NCBI GenBank assembly: GCA_965261585.1
Contig: CBDHDN010000001.1
Location: 1 to 64,000, forward strand
Origin: CBDHDN01 sp965261585
GTDB lineage: Bacteria; Pseudomonadota; Alphaproteobacteria; UBA6615
Reading direction: 5' to 3'
DNA: 64,000 nucleotides
The translations under genes were made by a program, and so were the position numbers. Positions 17,866-27,892 of the stretch are shown here, in pieces; position 1 is the first letter of the stretch; every line of letters begins with the position of its first letter. The notes under the pieces were generated by a model, which ran no database searches, was not told the origin of the DNA, and saw nothing but the letters and a program-made list of their open reading frames with translations.

Positions 17866-19214
17866 TCATGTCGGTGCTGGCTGCGGCCGCAGGCCGTCGA
17901 TCAGTCGCAGGATCTCCGCGAACAACAGCCGTGGAACCGTCACCTCGGCAAGCTGGAACGTGACGTACCGACCGTGCCGCACGGCCTTGGCGCCGATCTT
18001 GATCAGCTTCTCGCGCAGCGTGGTCATCGACCAGTGCTCGACCTCATTGGGCAGCGCCAGCGTTCTGAGGAAGTTGCCGATGTTGTAAGCCAGCACGTGC
18101 AGCTGGAGACGCACCTCGTTGTTCCTGAAACCGTGGCAGGACAGCCGCGTCCAGTTGATAGCGTTCTTGCCCTCCTTGATGTGCTGCTCGGCAGTGCCGC
18201 GCTGATTGTAGAAGGCGACCACGCGCTCGGCCGGGCGTGACAGGTTGGTCACGATGAAGCCGACGCGCGGATACAGCTCGCCCGGATGCCACTCGACCTT
18301 GGCCACGACCCGTCGGGCCTTGTTCCAGGTCCCGGCTTGGTAGGTGAAGCCCGCATAGTAACGCCGCACGTCGTTCGGTGGCCTGCCGACGGGGCGCTTG
18401 AGCAGATGGGCGACGCTCTCCTGCAGCACCTTGTTGGCGGGCAGGCGGATGGCGTACTTGAAGTCCTCGGCTTCGAGGAACTCGTAGACCTCGGGCGAGG
18501 CGAAGGCGGCATCGCCACGGAAGTACCGCCGAAGCGTCTTGTCCCGATATCGAGCCACCGCCGGATCGAGGACATCTTTCCAGCCATCAGCGCTGTGCAC
18601 GTTGCCGGGACGAAGGGCGCAACGTTCAACGTCGCCGAACTGGTTGAACACGAACAGGGGATGGTAGCAGGTGCAACCGAAGTGCCCATTGTAAGCCGAG
18701 CCCTCCTGATCGCCGTAAGTCGGGCTGACCGAGCTATCCATGTCGAGAACAATCAACTTCGGCGGCCGGCGATCATGAACCCGGTCGATCCAGATCCCTG
18801 GCAGGTCGGCCAGCGCGGCGAGGTTGTCAGCGGTGGCCAGCCACTCCGTCTCGAAGCGCCCCATCTGGCTGGTTGAGGCCGCTGACCGCTCAAGCGCCTT
18901 TCGATCCACGATGGCCCCATGACAGGATCTCGGGACAGCCGTTCGGCGTCGTTGACATCTTCGTAGCCGGCGAGACGACCGAACACGGATTGCCGAAGAA
19001 GTCCCACCAGGAGATGTCGAGTGTTCTTACCGCGCCGCGTCTCCGACAGAACGTCTCCGCCCGGCTCGCTCAGCCCAAGCGCGTCATCGAGCTCGCGGTA
19101 GGAAAGAAGACCACCATCGGATGAGATGTCGCTGCCGTGGAACTCCAGCTTCAGGCGGCGATCGAAATCGACCCGAAGGGGGATCAGATTCGCTTCACCC
19201 ATTGGGTGCGCCAT
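17866..19214 (-). pseudogene. IS1380-family transposase, one-base frameshift
   Basis: The N-terminal frame (from ATG 19214) has FHGSDISSDGGLLSYRELDD and DAERLSRDPVMG. The C-terminal frame has LIVLDMDSSVSPTYGDQEGS, FNQFGDVERCALRPGNVHSA, YFRGDAAFASPEVYEFLE and AEQHIKEGKNAINWTRLS, containing the DDE-type acidic residues of this family. The frames join at a GGGG run near 18905 where one G is missing (the intact form would read VMGAIVDRKAL). Total length would be about 450 residues, as usual. Inactive unless the indel is a sequencing error. Confidence 0.85.
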
Positions 19215-19358
19215 GACAGAGCCCCTACGGACGCTACAAGATATTGATTCTCATACCAGAATCCGCGTCCAGGGTCAGCGAAATTGCAATCTATCTGGGG
19301 AATCCGGGATAATATCCGTAGTTCCAGCCGCCCGAAAGCCCTTGCCCCCTCGATTCCT

Positions 19359-20598
19359 ATGCCGCCGCTGGCGGACGCGATGGACGCAGTCCATCTCAGC
19401 GTGGATCGGTTTTGTCTTCTGGCCGGGGTCGAGGCCTTGGCCGAGATGATGGAGGAGGACGCCACGACCGTGTGCGGGGCCCAACATCGCCGCCATGGGG
19501 ACCGTCGAGGTTATCGCTGGGGCAGGACACATAGCGAGATCGGCTACCACGGCGGCAAAGTGAAGGTGGCCCGGCCACGGGTTCGTGACCGGGCGGGCAA
19601 AGAGGTGAGCTTGGAGAGTTGGCAGGCGCTACGCGATGGCAACCTGCTGCTCGAGTGGGCGCTCAACCTGATGGTGCTGAACGTGTCGACCCGCAAGTAC
19701 CACCGCGCGGTCCGTCTGCCCGAGGGCGACCTGGCGAAAGCGCGTGGCGACGGCACCTCGAAGTCGGCCGTTTCCCGGCGCTTTGTGGCGCTGTCACGCA
19801 AGAAGATGAAGGCCTGGCTCGCCTCGGATCTCTCGGAACTCGACCTGCTAGTCATCCAGATCGACGGTCTGCATGTCGGCGACCATGTCCTGATGGCGGC
19901 GATCGGCGTCGATGGCAACGGCGACAAGCATGTCCTGGCCGTGGTCGAGGGGGCGACGGAGAACACGGTCGTCGTCCAGGCCTTGATCGACAATCTCCTC
20001 GCCAGGGGGCTCGATCCGACACTGCCGCGGCTGTTCATCGTCGATGGCGCGAAGGCACTCAGCAAAGCGATCCGAAACACCTTCGGTGTGGCCGCCGCCA
20101 TCCAGCGCTGCCAGGTCCACAAGGGCCGTAACATCATCGAGCGCCTGCCCCAACATTTGCACGCGAGCGTCAAGAAGGCGCTCCGTCAGGCCTGGGACCA
20201 GGACGACGCAAACAAGGCCGAGCGGGCTCTTGCGCAACCTGGTCCGGCGTCTGGAGCATGAGGAACCGGGCGTCTCGGGCAGCATCCTGGAGGGGCTGCA
20301 GGAGATCCTCACCGTCATCCGCCTCGGCCTGCCGCACGAACTCCGGCGCTCGCTCGCCTGCACCAACATCGTCGAGAACGCGCTCGGCACGGTGCGCCAG
20401 GTCACCCGCAACGTCAAACGCTGGAGACACGCCGAGATGGCGCTCAGATGGACCGCCGCCGGCCTGCTGGAGGCCCAGAAAACCTTCCGTCGCCTCAAGG
20501 CCTATCGCCAGCTGCCCATCCTCCGAAATGCTCTCCAGGAACACTTGAGAAAGGCTCAGGCCGACAGTGCCATTGAAACCATCATGAAGGCAGCATAG
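19359..20598 (+). pseudogene. IS256-family (mutator-type) transposase, frameshifted
   Basis: Starts at ATG 19359. LDLLVIQIDGLHVGDHVLMA (first catalytic D), LPRLFIVDGAKALSKAIRNT (second D) and CQVHKGRNIIERLP are diagnostic of the mutator superfamily. The remainder, HELRRSLACTNIVENALGTV (catalytic E region) to IETIMKAA, is in the next frame. The shift lies near 20233 (ERAL to LRNLVRRLEHEE) and involves one extra base. It follows directly after the IS1380 element. The exact IS ends are not resolved. Confidence 0.85.
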
Positions 20599-20639
20599 CA
20601 TCATCAACCAGCGACGCCTGCCCCACGAATTTCAACAGA

Positions 20640-20830
20640 GATAGGGACATCGCCGGTGGCGGTTTGCCGCAGGCTCAGTGCGTGGTTGCGAAACTGGCGT
20701 AATGTTTTTCGGGAAATCAGATGGCGTTGAACGTTGAAGGCGTTGTAAACGGTGGCGTAGGTAGAGAGAAACCGTTGCGCTGATCGAGCCGATTTGAAAC
20801 GCTGCATTCGTCGTTCCCGCTGCCGGACCG
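20640..20830 (-). pseudogene. IS6-family transposase, C-terminal fragment
   Basis: On the minus strand the frame RERRMQRFKSARSAQRFLST, YATVYNAFNVQRHLISRKTL and RQFRNHALSLRQTATGD closely follows the C-terminal end of IS6/IS26-like transposases (RERKMQ-FKS-SAQRFL-HAAVYNTFNVQRHL). The catalytic core upstream is missing, and the stop has been lost into flanking DNA. It sits between the IS256 gene and the DsbA-like gene. Confidence 0.8.
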
Positions 20831-20885
20831 GCGCTCCGGAAACCGGCGTTATTTTGAAAATGCAGTACAACAAGGAGTGCCATTC

Positions 20886-21653
20886 ATGACAGTCAGGATA
20901 TTGCTGCCGCTGCTGGCGATCGCCGCCGCCGCGGCATTCATCCCGGACAGCCGCGCTGAGTCTCCGGCCACCCCGGGCCTCGACAGGGAGTCGGTCCGCA
21001 AGATCGTCAAGGAATACCTGCTCGAACATCCCGAGGTCATCGAAGAAGCCATCCAGGTTCTGCTGGCCAAGCGGGAATCGCGGAAGCAGGACCGCGTCCG
21101 CGCCGCGCTCCGCGACCACGACAAGGCGTTGCGGTCCCACCCGATGTCGCCGGTCTCGGGCAACCCGAAGGGCGATGTCACCCTCGTCGAGTTCTTCGAC
21201 TACCAATGCGGCTATTGCAAACTGTCGCTGAAGCCCGTGAGGGACCTGCTGGAGACCGACAGGCAGCTGCGCGTCGTCTGGAAGGAGTTTCCCATCCTCG
21301 GTCCGGTCTCGCGGTTCGCGGCCCGGGTGGCGATGGCCTCCAAGAAGCAGGGCCGGTACCTCGAATTCCATGGCGCCGTCATGGGCTCGCGCGGGAAGCT
21401 GACGGAAGACAGGGTCATGGCCATTGCCGGCAGCGTCGGTCTCGACATCCAACGCCTTCGCCGCGACATGGAGGATCCCGCCATCGAGAACTACCTCGAC
21501 GAAACGAGCCGCCTGGCCCGGGTCCTCGGCATCCGGGGGACTCCTGCGTTCGTGATCGGCGACACCCTGGTTCCGGGCGTCGTCGGCGGTGCCCGCCTTG
21601 AGGAACTCATCGCCAAGGCCCGGTCGGGCAGCTATGGCCGCGGTCGGCCGTAA
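20886..21653 (+). CDS. DsbA-family periplasmic thiol oxidoreductase (Com1/ScsC-like)
   Basis: A 255-residue secreted protein. The N-terminus has a hydrophobic signal segment (ILLPLLAIAAAAAFI, cleaved near SRAES), then a helical extension LVKKYLLEHPEVIEEAI-type region, then a thioredoxin fold with the active site CGYC in FFDYQCGYCKLSLK, and a cis-proline loop GIRGTPAFVIGD. Start ATG 20886 is chosen because AAGGAG lies nine bases upstream; a GTG at 20877 would overlap that site. It probably forms or isomerises disulfides in the periplasm. It stands alone among IS elements. Confidence 0.9.
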   Translation: MTVRILLPLLAIAAAAAFIPDSRAESPATPGLDRESVRKIVKEYLLEHPEVIEEAIQVLLAKRESRKQDRVRAALRDHDKALRSHPMSPVSGNPKGDVTLVEFFDYQCGYCKLSLKPVRDLLETDRQLRVVWKEFPILGPVSRFAARVAMASKKQGRYLEFHGAVMGSRGKLTEDRVMAIAGSVGLDIQRLRRDMEDPAIENYLDETSRLARVLGIRGTPAFVIGDTLVPGVVGGARLEELIAKARSGSYGRGRP

Positions 21654-21818
21654 GCTGGCGCAGCCGGAACGCACGGCCCCGCGTTCCGCGCCGGCATGTT
21701 CATCCCGGATTTCTCACCGAAGAATAGTGTGTGTCTGACGTCAGCGCCTTTGGGACAAATTGAGGTAATTGCATAACGGAGGATTTCTGGCTCATCGTAG
21801 TGACCGAAGGGAACGAAG

Positions 21819-22193
21819 ATGAGACAGAAATCAATGAGCAAGAACGACCCGGCGGAGAGAACGGTTCGGGATATTCGGCGCAAGACACGCAAGCAGTATA
21901 CGGCTGAGGAGAAGATCCGGATCGTGGTGTCGGGCCTGCGCGGCGAGGAGAGCATCGCCGCCTTGTGCCGCCGCGAGGGCATCGCCGAGGGTCTGTATTA
22001 CAGCTGGTCGAAAGAGTTTTTGGAAGCGGGCAAGAAGCGGCTCGCCGGCGACACCGGGCGCCAAGCGACCTCGGGCGAGGTTAAAGGCCTGCGCCAGGAG
22101 ATGCGCGACTTGAAGGAGTTGGTCGCCGAACTTTCGCTGGAGAACCGTCTTCTCAAAAAAAACATGATCGGGCATGGAGGAGGCGAGGAATGA
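21819..22193 (+). CDS. IS3-family transposase OrfA
   Basis: A 124-residue helix-turn-helix protein. RKQYTAEEKIRIVVSGLRGE, then SIAALCRREGIAEGLYYSWS is the HTH region, followed by a leucine-zipper-like coiled coil (LRQEMRDLKELVAELSLENR). It binds the IS ends and is normally made together with OrfB. It overlaps the OrfB start by four bases (ATGA). ATG 21819 has a GAAGGGAA ribosome-binding site. Confidence 0.85.
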   Translation: MRQKSMSKNDPAERTVRDIRRKTRKQYTAEEKIRIVVSGLRGEESIAALCRREGIAEGLYYSWSKEFLEAGKKRLAGDTGRQATSGEVKGLRQEMRDLKELVAELSLENRLLKKNMIGHGGGEE

Positions 22194-23123
22194 GGTATCC
22201 CGCATCCGAGAAGCTGGAGATCATCCGCCTGGTCGAGCAGTCCCACCTGGGCGTCGGGTCCACTTTGGACAAGCTGGGCATTCCGAAGACCACCTTTTAT
22301 CGCTGGTACGATCGCTTTCTGGCCTTTGGCGACGCCGGTCTTGAGGATCAACAGCAGCCCGGGCCGGGTGTGGAACCGGATCCCGGATGATGTCCGGGGG
22401 CAGATCATCGATCTTGCCCTGGAGGAGACGCAGCTGTCGCCCCGGGAACTGGCCGTCAGGTTTACGGACACCAGGGGCTACTTTGTCTCGGAAGCCTCGG
22501 TTTACCGGCTTCTCAAGGCCCACGACCTGATCACCAGCCCCGCTTTCGTGGTCATCAAGGCAGCCGATGAGTTCCGCGACAAGACCACGGCGCCGAACCA
22601 GCTGTGGCAGACCGACTTCACCTATCTCAAGGTCATCGGCTGGGGCTGGTTTTACCTGTCGACCATCCTGGACGACTATTCCCGCTACATCATTGCTTGG
22701 AAGCTCTGCACCAACATGACGGCGGACGATGTGACGGCAACACTGAAGTTGGCGCTAGAAGCCTCAGGCTGCAATCGCGCCAATGTCGTCCACAAGCCGA
22801 AGCTGCTCAGAGACAACGGCTCGTCCTATATCTCCGGCGATCTGGCTGAATGGCTCGAGGACCACGGTATGGATCACGTTAGGGGCGCACCGTATCACCC
22901 GCAAACCCAGGGCAAGATCGAGCGCTGGCATCAAACGCTGAAGAACCGGATCCTGCTTGAAAATTATTATCTACCCGGCGATCTCGAAAACCAGATCAGC
23001 GCCTTCGTCGATCACTACAACAACCAACGCTACCACGAGAGCATCGGCAACGTAACCCCAGCCGACACCTACTTTGGACGCCACACCGCCATCATCGAAA
23101 AGAGAAAAAGGATTAAAAACTGA
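22190..23123 (+). pseudogene. IS3-family transposase OrfB, frameshifted
   Basis: The first frame encodes a second HTH (LGIPKTTFYRWYDRFLAFGD) and then derails near 22350. The next frame carries the rve/DDE core: LWQTDFTYLKVIGWGWFYLS (first D), LLRDNGSSYISGDLAEWLED (second D) and HPQTQGKIERWHQTLKNRIL (E), ending IIEKRKRIKN. One extra base in the AGCAGCCCGGG region separates them. The catalytic triad is intact but not continuously translated. Confidence 0.85.
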
Positions 23124-23275
23124 CCACCCAAAACTGCCGCTTGAACCATCAAAGCCAAGCGGCTTAACATCAAACAAAGATGAGCCAGATCCTCCCTTAT
23201 GAAACACGCTCAACAGTCCCATTTGTTTTGATGACGGACAGGACGGAACGACAAGAACGAACCTTGCCTATCCGG

Positions 23276-24295
23276 TTAACGCCCATGACCACTACATGTA
23301 GGGTGCCGCCACTCTCCCGAGTAAAGCTCGGCATAGGTTGGAGCAGAGGTGTCGCCCGCGATGCCGAGCAATGAGCGGAAGGCGTTGAACGGGTAGAACC
23401 GCCTGTTGAAGCGGAAGGTGAACTCGTTGAGGTAGGCTTGTAGGTGCTGGTGGCTAACGCCGTGGTGGATACCGATCAGCCACGTCTTCAGGTTGGCGAA
23501 AACCAGATGGATGATCGGCAGGTATTGCTCGGCAACCTCTGGATCACCACACTCGGCAACAGCGAAGTGCTCATAGCCGCGCTTACCGAGGCCAGCATAG
23601 CCGCTCCAATCGTCAGTAACGATCAGCGATCCCGGCGCGACGGTGCTCTCGACGAACCCACAGAGCGACTCGGCGCTGCGGTCGAGCACGGCGGCGAGCC
23701 GAACGCGTCCGGCATAGCGTCCGTCTTTCCGGTTGTCGAGCTTGGTGCCCGGCTTTCGATGACGCACCTCGATGGCACAGGAGACGGGAACCTTGTGGTG
23801 AACACCACGGCCTTCCCCACGCGTTCGCCCGCCAACCCAGGTTTCGTCCACCTCAACATGGTTCTTGGGCTGTCCACCGATCCTGTCTTGGTTGGGCCGC
23901 ACCATGCCCGAGCGGAGCTTGTGGAGAATTTGAAAGGCCGTCTCGTAGCGCGAAAGACCAAGTTGCCGCTGAAACTGCACGGCGGACATGCCGGGCGTCT
24001 GACTGGCGACCAGATAAGCGGCCCAGAACCAGACGTTCAGCGGAGTGTGGCTACGCTCCATCACTGTTCCCACCGTCAGCCCGGTGTTCTGGCGGCACTT
24101 GCGGCAGCGCAGGACGCCAGGGCGGTTTTCAAAGTGGAACGGCTCTCCCGCCGTGCCGCAGTGCGGGCAGGCAAAGCCGTCTCCCCAGCGGGCTTTCTCC
24201 AGGTAGGCGGCGCAGGCCGCATCATCGGGGAAAAGTCGCTGGAACTCGGGTAGCGAATGCGGGAATGGGAGATCGGCGCGGTCGAGAACATCCAT
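23276..24295 (-). CDS. IS1595-family transposase
   Basis: A 339-residue intact transposase. The N-terminus has a zinc ribbon, CPHCGTAGEPFHFENRPG then LRCRKCRQNTGLTVGTVM, as in the IS1595/ISXO2 group. The DDE-like core includes HVEVDETWVGG (first D) and LIVTDDWSGYAGLGKRGYEH (second D), with a C-terminal YLNEFTFRFNRRFYPFNAFR. Short near-identical sequences (TATCCGGTT, CGCCCAT) lie at 23269 and 24310 in direct orientation; the true ends were not settled. It is one of the few IS genes here without a frameshift. Confidence 0.88.
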   Translation of the reverse strand: MDVLDRADLPFPHSLPEFQRLFPDDAACAAYLEKARWGDGFACPHCGTAGEPFHFENRPGVLRCRKCRQNTGLTVGTVMERSHTPLNVWFWAAYLVASQTPGMSAVQFQRQLGLSRYETAFQILHKLRSGMVRPNQDRIGGQPKNHVEVDETWVGGRTRGEGRGVHHKVPVSCAIEVRHRKPGTKLDNRKDGRYAGRVRLAAVLDRSAESLCGFVESTVAPGSLIVTDDWSGYAGLGKRGYEHFAVAECGDPEVAEQYLPIIHLVFANLKTWLIGIHHGVSHQHLQAYLNEFTFRFNRRFYPFNAFRSLLGIAGDTSAPTYAELYSGEWRHPTCSGHGR

Positions 24296-24359
24296 GGCGC
24301 GCTCCCCTATATCCGGTTTGCGCCCATTCTAGTTCAGCGTTTCCAAGGATCGAATCATA

Positions 24360-25509
24360 TCAGGCGACCTCGTTTAGTTTGTAGGACCAGGTGTGGACGA
24401 CGGGATGTCGGTTGATGTCGTCGATGGCGGCGATGATGCGGTCCTTGAGTTCCTGCTTGGAGGCGACGCGGATGTGCCGGAGCACCGAGCGAGCGAGCTT
24501 GGAGAAGAAGCCCTCGATGAGGTTGAGCCAGGAGCCGTGCTTGGGAGTGAAGACGAAACTGAAGCGGCCCTCTCGCTGGTCGGCGAGCCAGCCTCGGGTT
24601 TCCTTGGAGATATGCGCGGAGTGATTGTCGAGGATCAGCGTGATCGCAGTGCTCGGTGGATAGGCCGCGTCGAGGCGTTTGAGAAACGCGACGAACTCGC
24701 GCGAGCGATGGCGATCCTCGACGCTGGCGTGAACCTTGCCGGTCAGCAGATCGATGCCGGCGAGCAGGCTGATCGTCCCGTGGCGGACATATTCGTGATC
24801 GCGCCCGAAGCCGGCATGGCGACCGGGCGCAGGCGGCAGGTCGGGCGCCGTCGTCCCGATCGCCTGCATGCCCGGCTTCTCGTCGTAGGAGATGATCGCC
24901 ACCGCCTCGATCGGCGCCTGCGGGTTCGCCGCGGCGGCTCGCTTGAGCATTTCGACCTCGCGGTAGACACACAACACCTCGGCCATCTTCTGCTCGAACT
25001 CGGGGTCGCGGCGCTCCAGGTAGTAGCGCACCTTGTGCGGCTTCACCGCGTGCTGGTCGAGCAGCTTGCACACAGTGCCCTGGGCCAGCTTGGCCAGACA
25101 CCCATGGCCTGCCGCCGGGCCGTGGGAGCGCGCATGCCGCGCCAGCAGCCGCGTCGTCCACAGCTCATGCGGATAACCCAAGTCCTTCGCCTTGCGGCAG
25201 GCCAGATCGACCAGCCAGGCGCGCGCCGCCTCGGTGATCCGCGGCTCGCGTCCGGGCCGCGGACTGTCCGCCAAGGCCGCCATCAAGCCATGGCGCAGCG
25301 CTCGCTCGACGCAGCGCTGCACCGTCTTGATGGTGAACGCCCAGCGCCCGGCCAACCGCGAAGTACGACGCATCATCGCGATAGCGCAGCAGCATGCGCG
25401 CCCGCGTCACCCGGCACGCCGCTTCCGTGCGCGACCGGGCGATCGCCCGAAGCTGCTCAACCTCTTCTTCCGTCATCCGCAAATCAACCGACCGCCGAGG
25501 CGCCGCCAT
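24360..25509 (-). pseudogene. IS630-family transposase, frameshifted
   Basis: The N-terminus from ATG 25509 (LRMTEEEVEQLRAIARSRTE) runs to an HTH segment DDASYFAVGRALGV. An extra C near 25365 shifts the frame, after which TIKTVQRCVERALRHGLMAA continues. The catalytic region has IISYDEKPGMQAIG (D), ITLILDNHSAHISKETRGWL (D) and LNLIEGFFSKLARSVLRHI (E), typical of IS630/Tc1-like transposases. It is distinct from the two-ORF IS630 element present twice elsewhere in the window. Confidence 0.85.
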
Positions 25510-25605
25510 GACATGTCTCCCTGCCAATACACGCCTTCACCCTACCAAATCTGGTAGGCAGTCAGGAACCCCACACAAAATGATCCGTTTCATGGAATCG
25601 ATGTA

Positions 25606-25714
25606 CTAGTGCACCGACTCAGTCAGAGCCGTCACCGTGGAAATCTGATTCTGAATACAAAACAACGGGTCGCTCCAGCGCACGGTGAATCATTTGTCTG
25701 GATCTGTGCACTAG
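25606..25714. mobile_element. MITE, copy A (101 bp flanked by CTAG)
   Basis: A non-coding 101-base element (25610-25710) with inverted termini beginning TGCACCGA and ending in the near-complement TCTGTGCA, bounded by CTAG on both sides. It matches 59972-60072 in length and at nearly every position (about six differences). Short length, no ORF, inverted ends and a palindromic four-base target are MITE features. Confidence 0.8.
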
Positions 25715-25837
25715 CCCTAGCAGGCTGCTGAAGAAGTCGCAACTGGCGGGCTTTGCGTTGGGTATTGTTGCCAGGTGATAGGAGATCCGCCTCAACCATC
25801 CGTCATTTGCCGATGAGTCCGTGGCCGACAGTGTCGG

Positions 25838-27823
25838 TCACGGCGATACGCCCAGCAGTTTAGGCAATCGGATCAGATTGTAGGCGGTGAGTGCCAGGGT
25901 GAACTGGGCTCGCACGCGCGCCAGCCCGCGCAACTTGGTTTTGCGCAACCCGGCGCTTGCCTTGACCCAGCCGAACACCTCCTCGATCCTTTTTCGGACC
26001 CGCTGGCTGGCGGCATAGCCGGGATGGCGCGTGGTGCGGCCGTCGATGGCGGATCGCCGTTTGGCTTTGCCGGTGTCGTAGGCGTTCTGGGCGACGTGCG
26101 GCGTGGCGCCCAATTCCCGCAGCTCCATGACGAAGCCGGCGGTGTCGAAGGCCTTGTCGGCGCCGACCGTAACCCGGCCGCCGCCGGCGTGTCGCTCGAC
26201 CAGCTCGACGGCGGTCAGAGGCTCGGCGGCGCCGTGGGCACGGGTCAGCTCGCCGCCGACCACCAAGCCGTTGCGGTTCTCCATCAGAACGTGGCCCATG
26301 AAACACAGCTTGCTTTCCTTGCCCCGGCCCTTGCGATAGAGCCGGGCGTCCGGATCGGTCGTGCTTTCATGCGTCTCGTTCGAGCGCTTTTGCCCATGGA
26401 AGTCCCGCTCGCGATTGCGGCCCGGGCCCGGGTCGCCGCCGCCGCCGTCCTTCGGGCGAAACGACTTCATCGACGCCCAAGCCTCGATCAGCGTGCCATC
26501 GACCGAGAAATGCTCCCGGCTCAACAGCTCGCGGACCCGCGGATGCGCCACGACGCCGGCCAGCAGCTGCGCCGAAACCTCCGCTTCCAGCAGCCGGTCC
26601 CGGTTCTTGCAGAACACCGTGGCGTCCCACACCGCATCGTCCATCGCCAAACCCACGAACCAGCGGAACAGCAGGTTGAAATCTAGCTGCTCCATCAGTT
26701 GGCGCTCCGAGCGGATCGAGTAGAAAACCTGCAACAGCAAGGCCCGCAGCAGCTTCTCCGGCGGGATCGACGGCCGGCCCGTCGGCGAATACAGCCGCTC
26801 GAACTCCCCCGACAACGAAGCCAGAACCTCGTTCACGATCGCCCGAACCAAACGAAGCGGATGCCTCGCCGGCACCCGACTCTCCAGGTCCACATAGCTG
26901 TAAAGACTGCCGCTCAACCGATCCTCGCAGCGGCGGTTGGTGGTGGCGATCGAGACCTTTACGCCGAACTCGTAGGGTCTGTGCGCCTTGCCCTTACCGA
27001 TGCACTCGGTTTCCGGGGCGTGCCAGGAGTAGAGCTTTGGCCCCCGTTGCTGCTGGCGCTGCCGGCGGATCTGCATGGCCTTGCTCAACGGGACGGCAAA
27101 GACCTCCCGCAGCGCCTCGTCGCCTTCGATCTTGCGCCGGATGTCGCGGATCAGCCGGCCCAGCCGCGTGCGCAGGAACCTGAGCTCGCGGTTGCAGCGC
27201 TTGAACTGCTTGGCATGCGCGTAGCGTCCCGCCATCAGCGCCGCCCGCTTGGCCACCCGCGCATAGGACTGGCGCAGCACGACGCCGTGGGTCTTCGCCA
27301 ATCCGCCGAGCTGCTCGATGGCCTTCAACATGAGTTTGGCGTCGGTCGGATGGGTCACGTTCTTCGGCTGTACCGTGGTGTCCACGGTGATCCGCGCCAA
27401 GTCGCCCTTCTTCAGCGCGCCGCTGTCGTGGGTCACCCGCAGGCTCTCCTGAAGCAGCACCTCCAGCCTGTCGCCGATCCGCTGGCGCCAATGCGTGAGC
27501 CCAGAGCGCTCATGCGGGAAGGCGTGGCGGAAGAACGCCTCGCCGGTGAAGTACTGGAAGTAGGGGTCGGTCACCCAGCGTTCACACACCTGCTCATCGG
27601 ACAGCGCGTAGATGTGCTTGAGCAACAGCAGACCCACCATGAAGCGGGTCTCGGTACCCGGCCGCCCGATGTCGCTGAACCGATCGGCGAGTTCACCGTC
27701 GATCCAGTCCCAGTCGATCTCGCGCGCGAGACGCACCAGCTCGTGGCGCATGTTGATGATCTGATCGAGCCGAGCCCGGAACAGATCGCCCGACCCGCTC
27801 TTCTCCGCCTTCCTCGGTCGCAT
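25838..27823 (-). CDS. Composite transposase: two IS5-type transposases fused in frame
   Basis: One 661-residue ORF. Residues 1-298 follow one IS5-type group: DLFRARLDQIINMRHELVRL, VVDTTVQPK-like TVDTTVQPKNVTHPTDAKL, and HAPETECIGKGKAHRPYEFG, ending at KVSIATTNRR where the rest of its DDE domain should start. Residues 299-661 are a nearly complete second transposase of another IS5 group: LYSYVDLESRVPARHPLRLV, GRPSIPPEKLLRALLLQ, HFSVDGTLIEAWASMKSFRP, VTVGADKAFDTAGFVMELRE and RKRIEEVFGWVKASAGLRKT. The join lies near base 26930. ATG 27823 is chosen because it gives the family N-terminus. The C-terminal part retains D, D and E; whether the fusion is active is unknown. Confidence 0.85.
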   Translation of the reverse strand: MRPRKAEKSGSGDLFRARLDQIINMRHELVRLAREIDWDWIDGELADRFSDIGRPGTETRFMVGLLLLKHIYALSDEQVCERWVTDPYFQYFTGEAFFRHAFPHERSGLTHWRQRIGDRLEVLLQESLRVTHDSGALKKGDLARITVDTTVQPKNVTHPTDAKLMLKAIEQLGGLAKTHGVVLRQSYARVAKRAALMAGRYAHAKQFKRCNRELRFLRTRLGRLIRDIRRKIEGDEALREVFAVPLSKAMQIRRQRQQQRGPKLYSWHAPETECIGKGKAHRPYEFGVKVSIATTNRRCEDRLSGSLYSYVDLESRVPARHPLRLVRAIVNEVLASLSGEFERLYSPTGRPSIPPEKLLRALLLQVFYSIRSERQLMEQLDFNLLFRWFVGLAMDDAVWDATVFCKNRDRLLEAEVSAQLLAGVVAHPRVRELLSREHFSVDGTLIEAWASMKSFRPKDGGGGDPGPGRNRERDFHGQKRSNETHESTTDPDARLYRKGRGKESKLCFMGHVLMENRNGLVVGGELTRAHGAAEPLTAVELVERHAGGGRVTVGADKAFDTAGFVMELRELGATPHVAQNAYDTGKAKRRSAIDGRTTRHPGYAASQRVRKRIEEVFGWVKASAGLRKTKLRGLARVRAQFTLALTAYNLIRLPKLLGVSP

Positions 27824-27892
27824 CGCTGCCCTCCTCGATGCGCCGAGAGAATCACGGATCGGCGATTCGGAGGAATCCCGGTAGTTCGCAAT

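Larger units (their letters stand above)
17626..19300 (-). mobile_element. IS1380-family element (about 1.67 kb)
   Basis: Contains one transposase gene (frameshifted) reading leftwards. Candidate terminal inverted repeats are CCCAGATTTGACTCC at the left and, on the opposite strand, CCCAGATAGATTGC at the right (to about 19300). The left end carries a 23-bp tandem duplication (17646-17691) that the partial copy at 11650 lacks. It has truncated an SDR gene on its left. Exact ends and target duplication are uncertain. Confidence 0.75.
21732..23240 (+). mobile_element. IS3-family element (about 1.5 kb)
   Basis: Ends are recognisable as long imperfect inverted repeats: the left end TGTCTGACGTCAG (21732 on) and the right end whose complement begins TGTCCGTCATC (ending at 23240). 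Both share GGGAC, TTGAG, CATAA, GGAGGAT and CTGGCTCATC in the same order over about 65 bases. Inside are an orfA and a frameshifted orfB. No clear direct target repeat was found. Confidence 0.75.

Noticed and set aside
25610..25710. MITE as a derivative of the neighbouring IS630 or of the IS5/IS427 element
   Set aside because: The terminal sequences do not match: the two-ORF IS630 tips begin GAGC and its target is TA, and the IS5 tips begin GGTCC.
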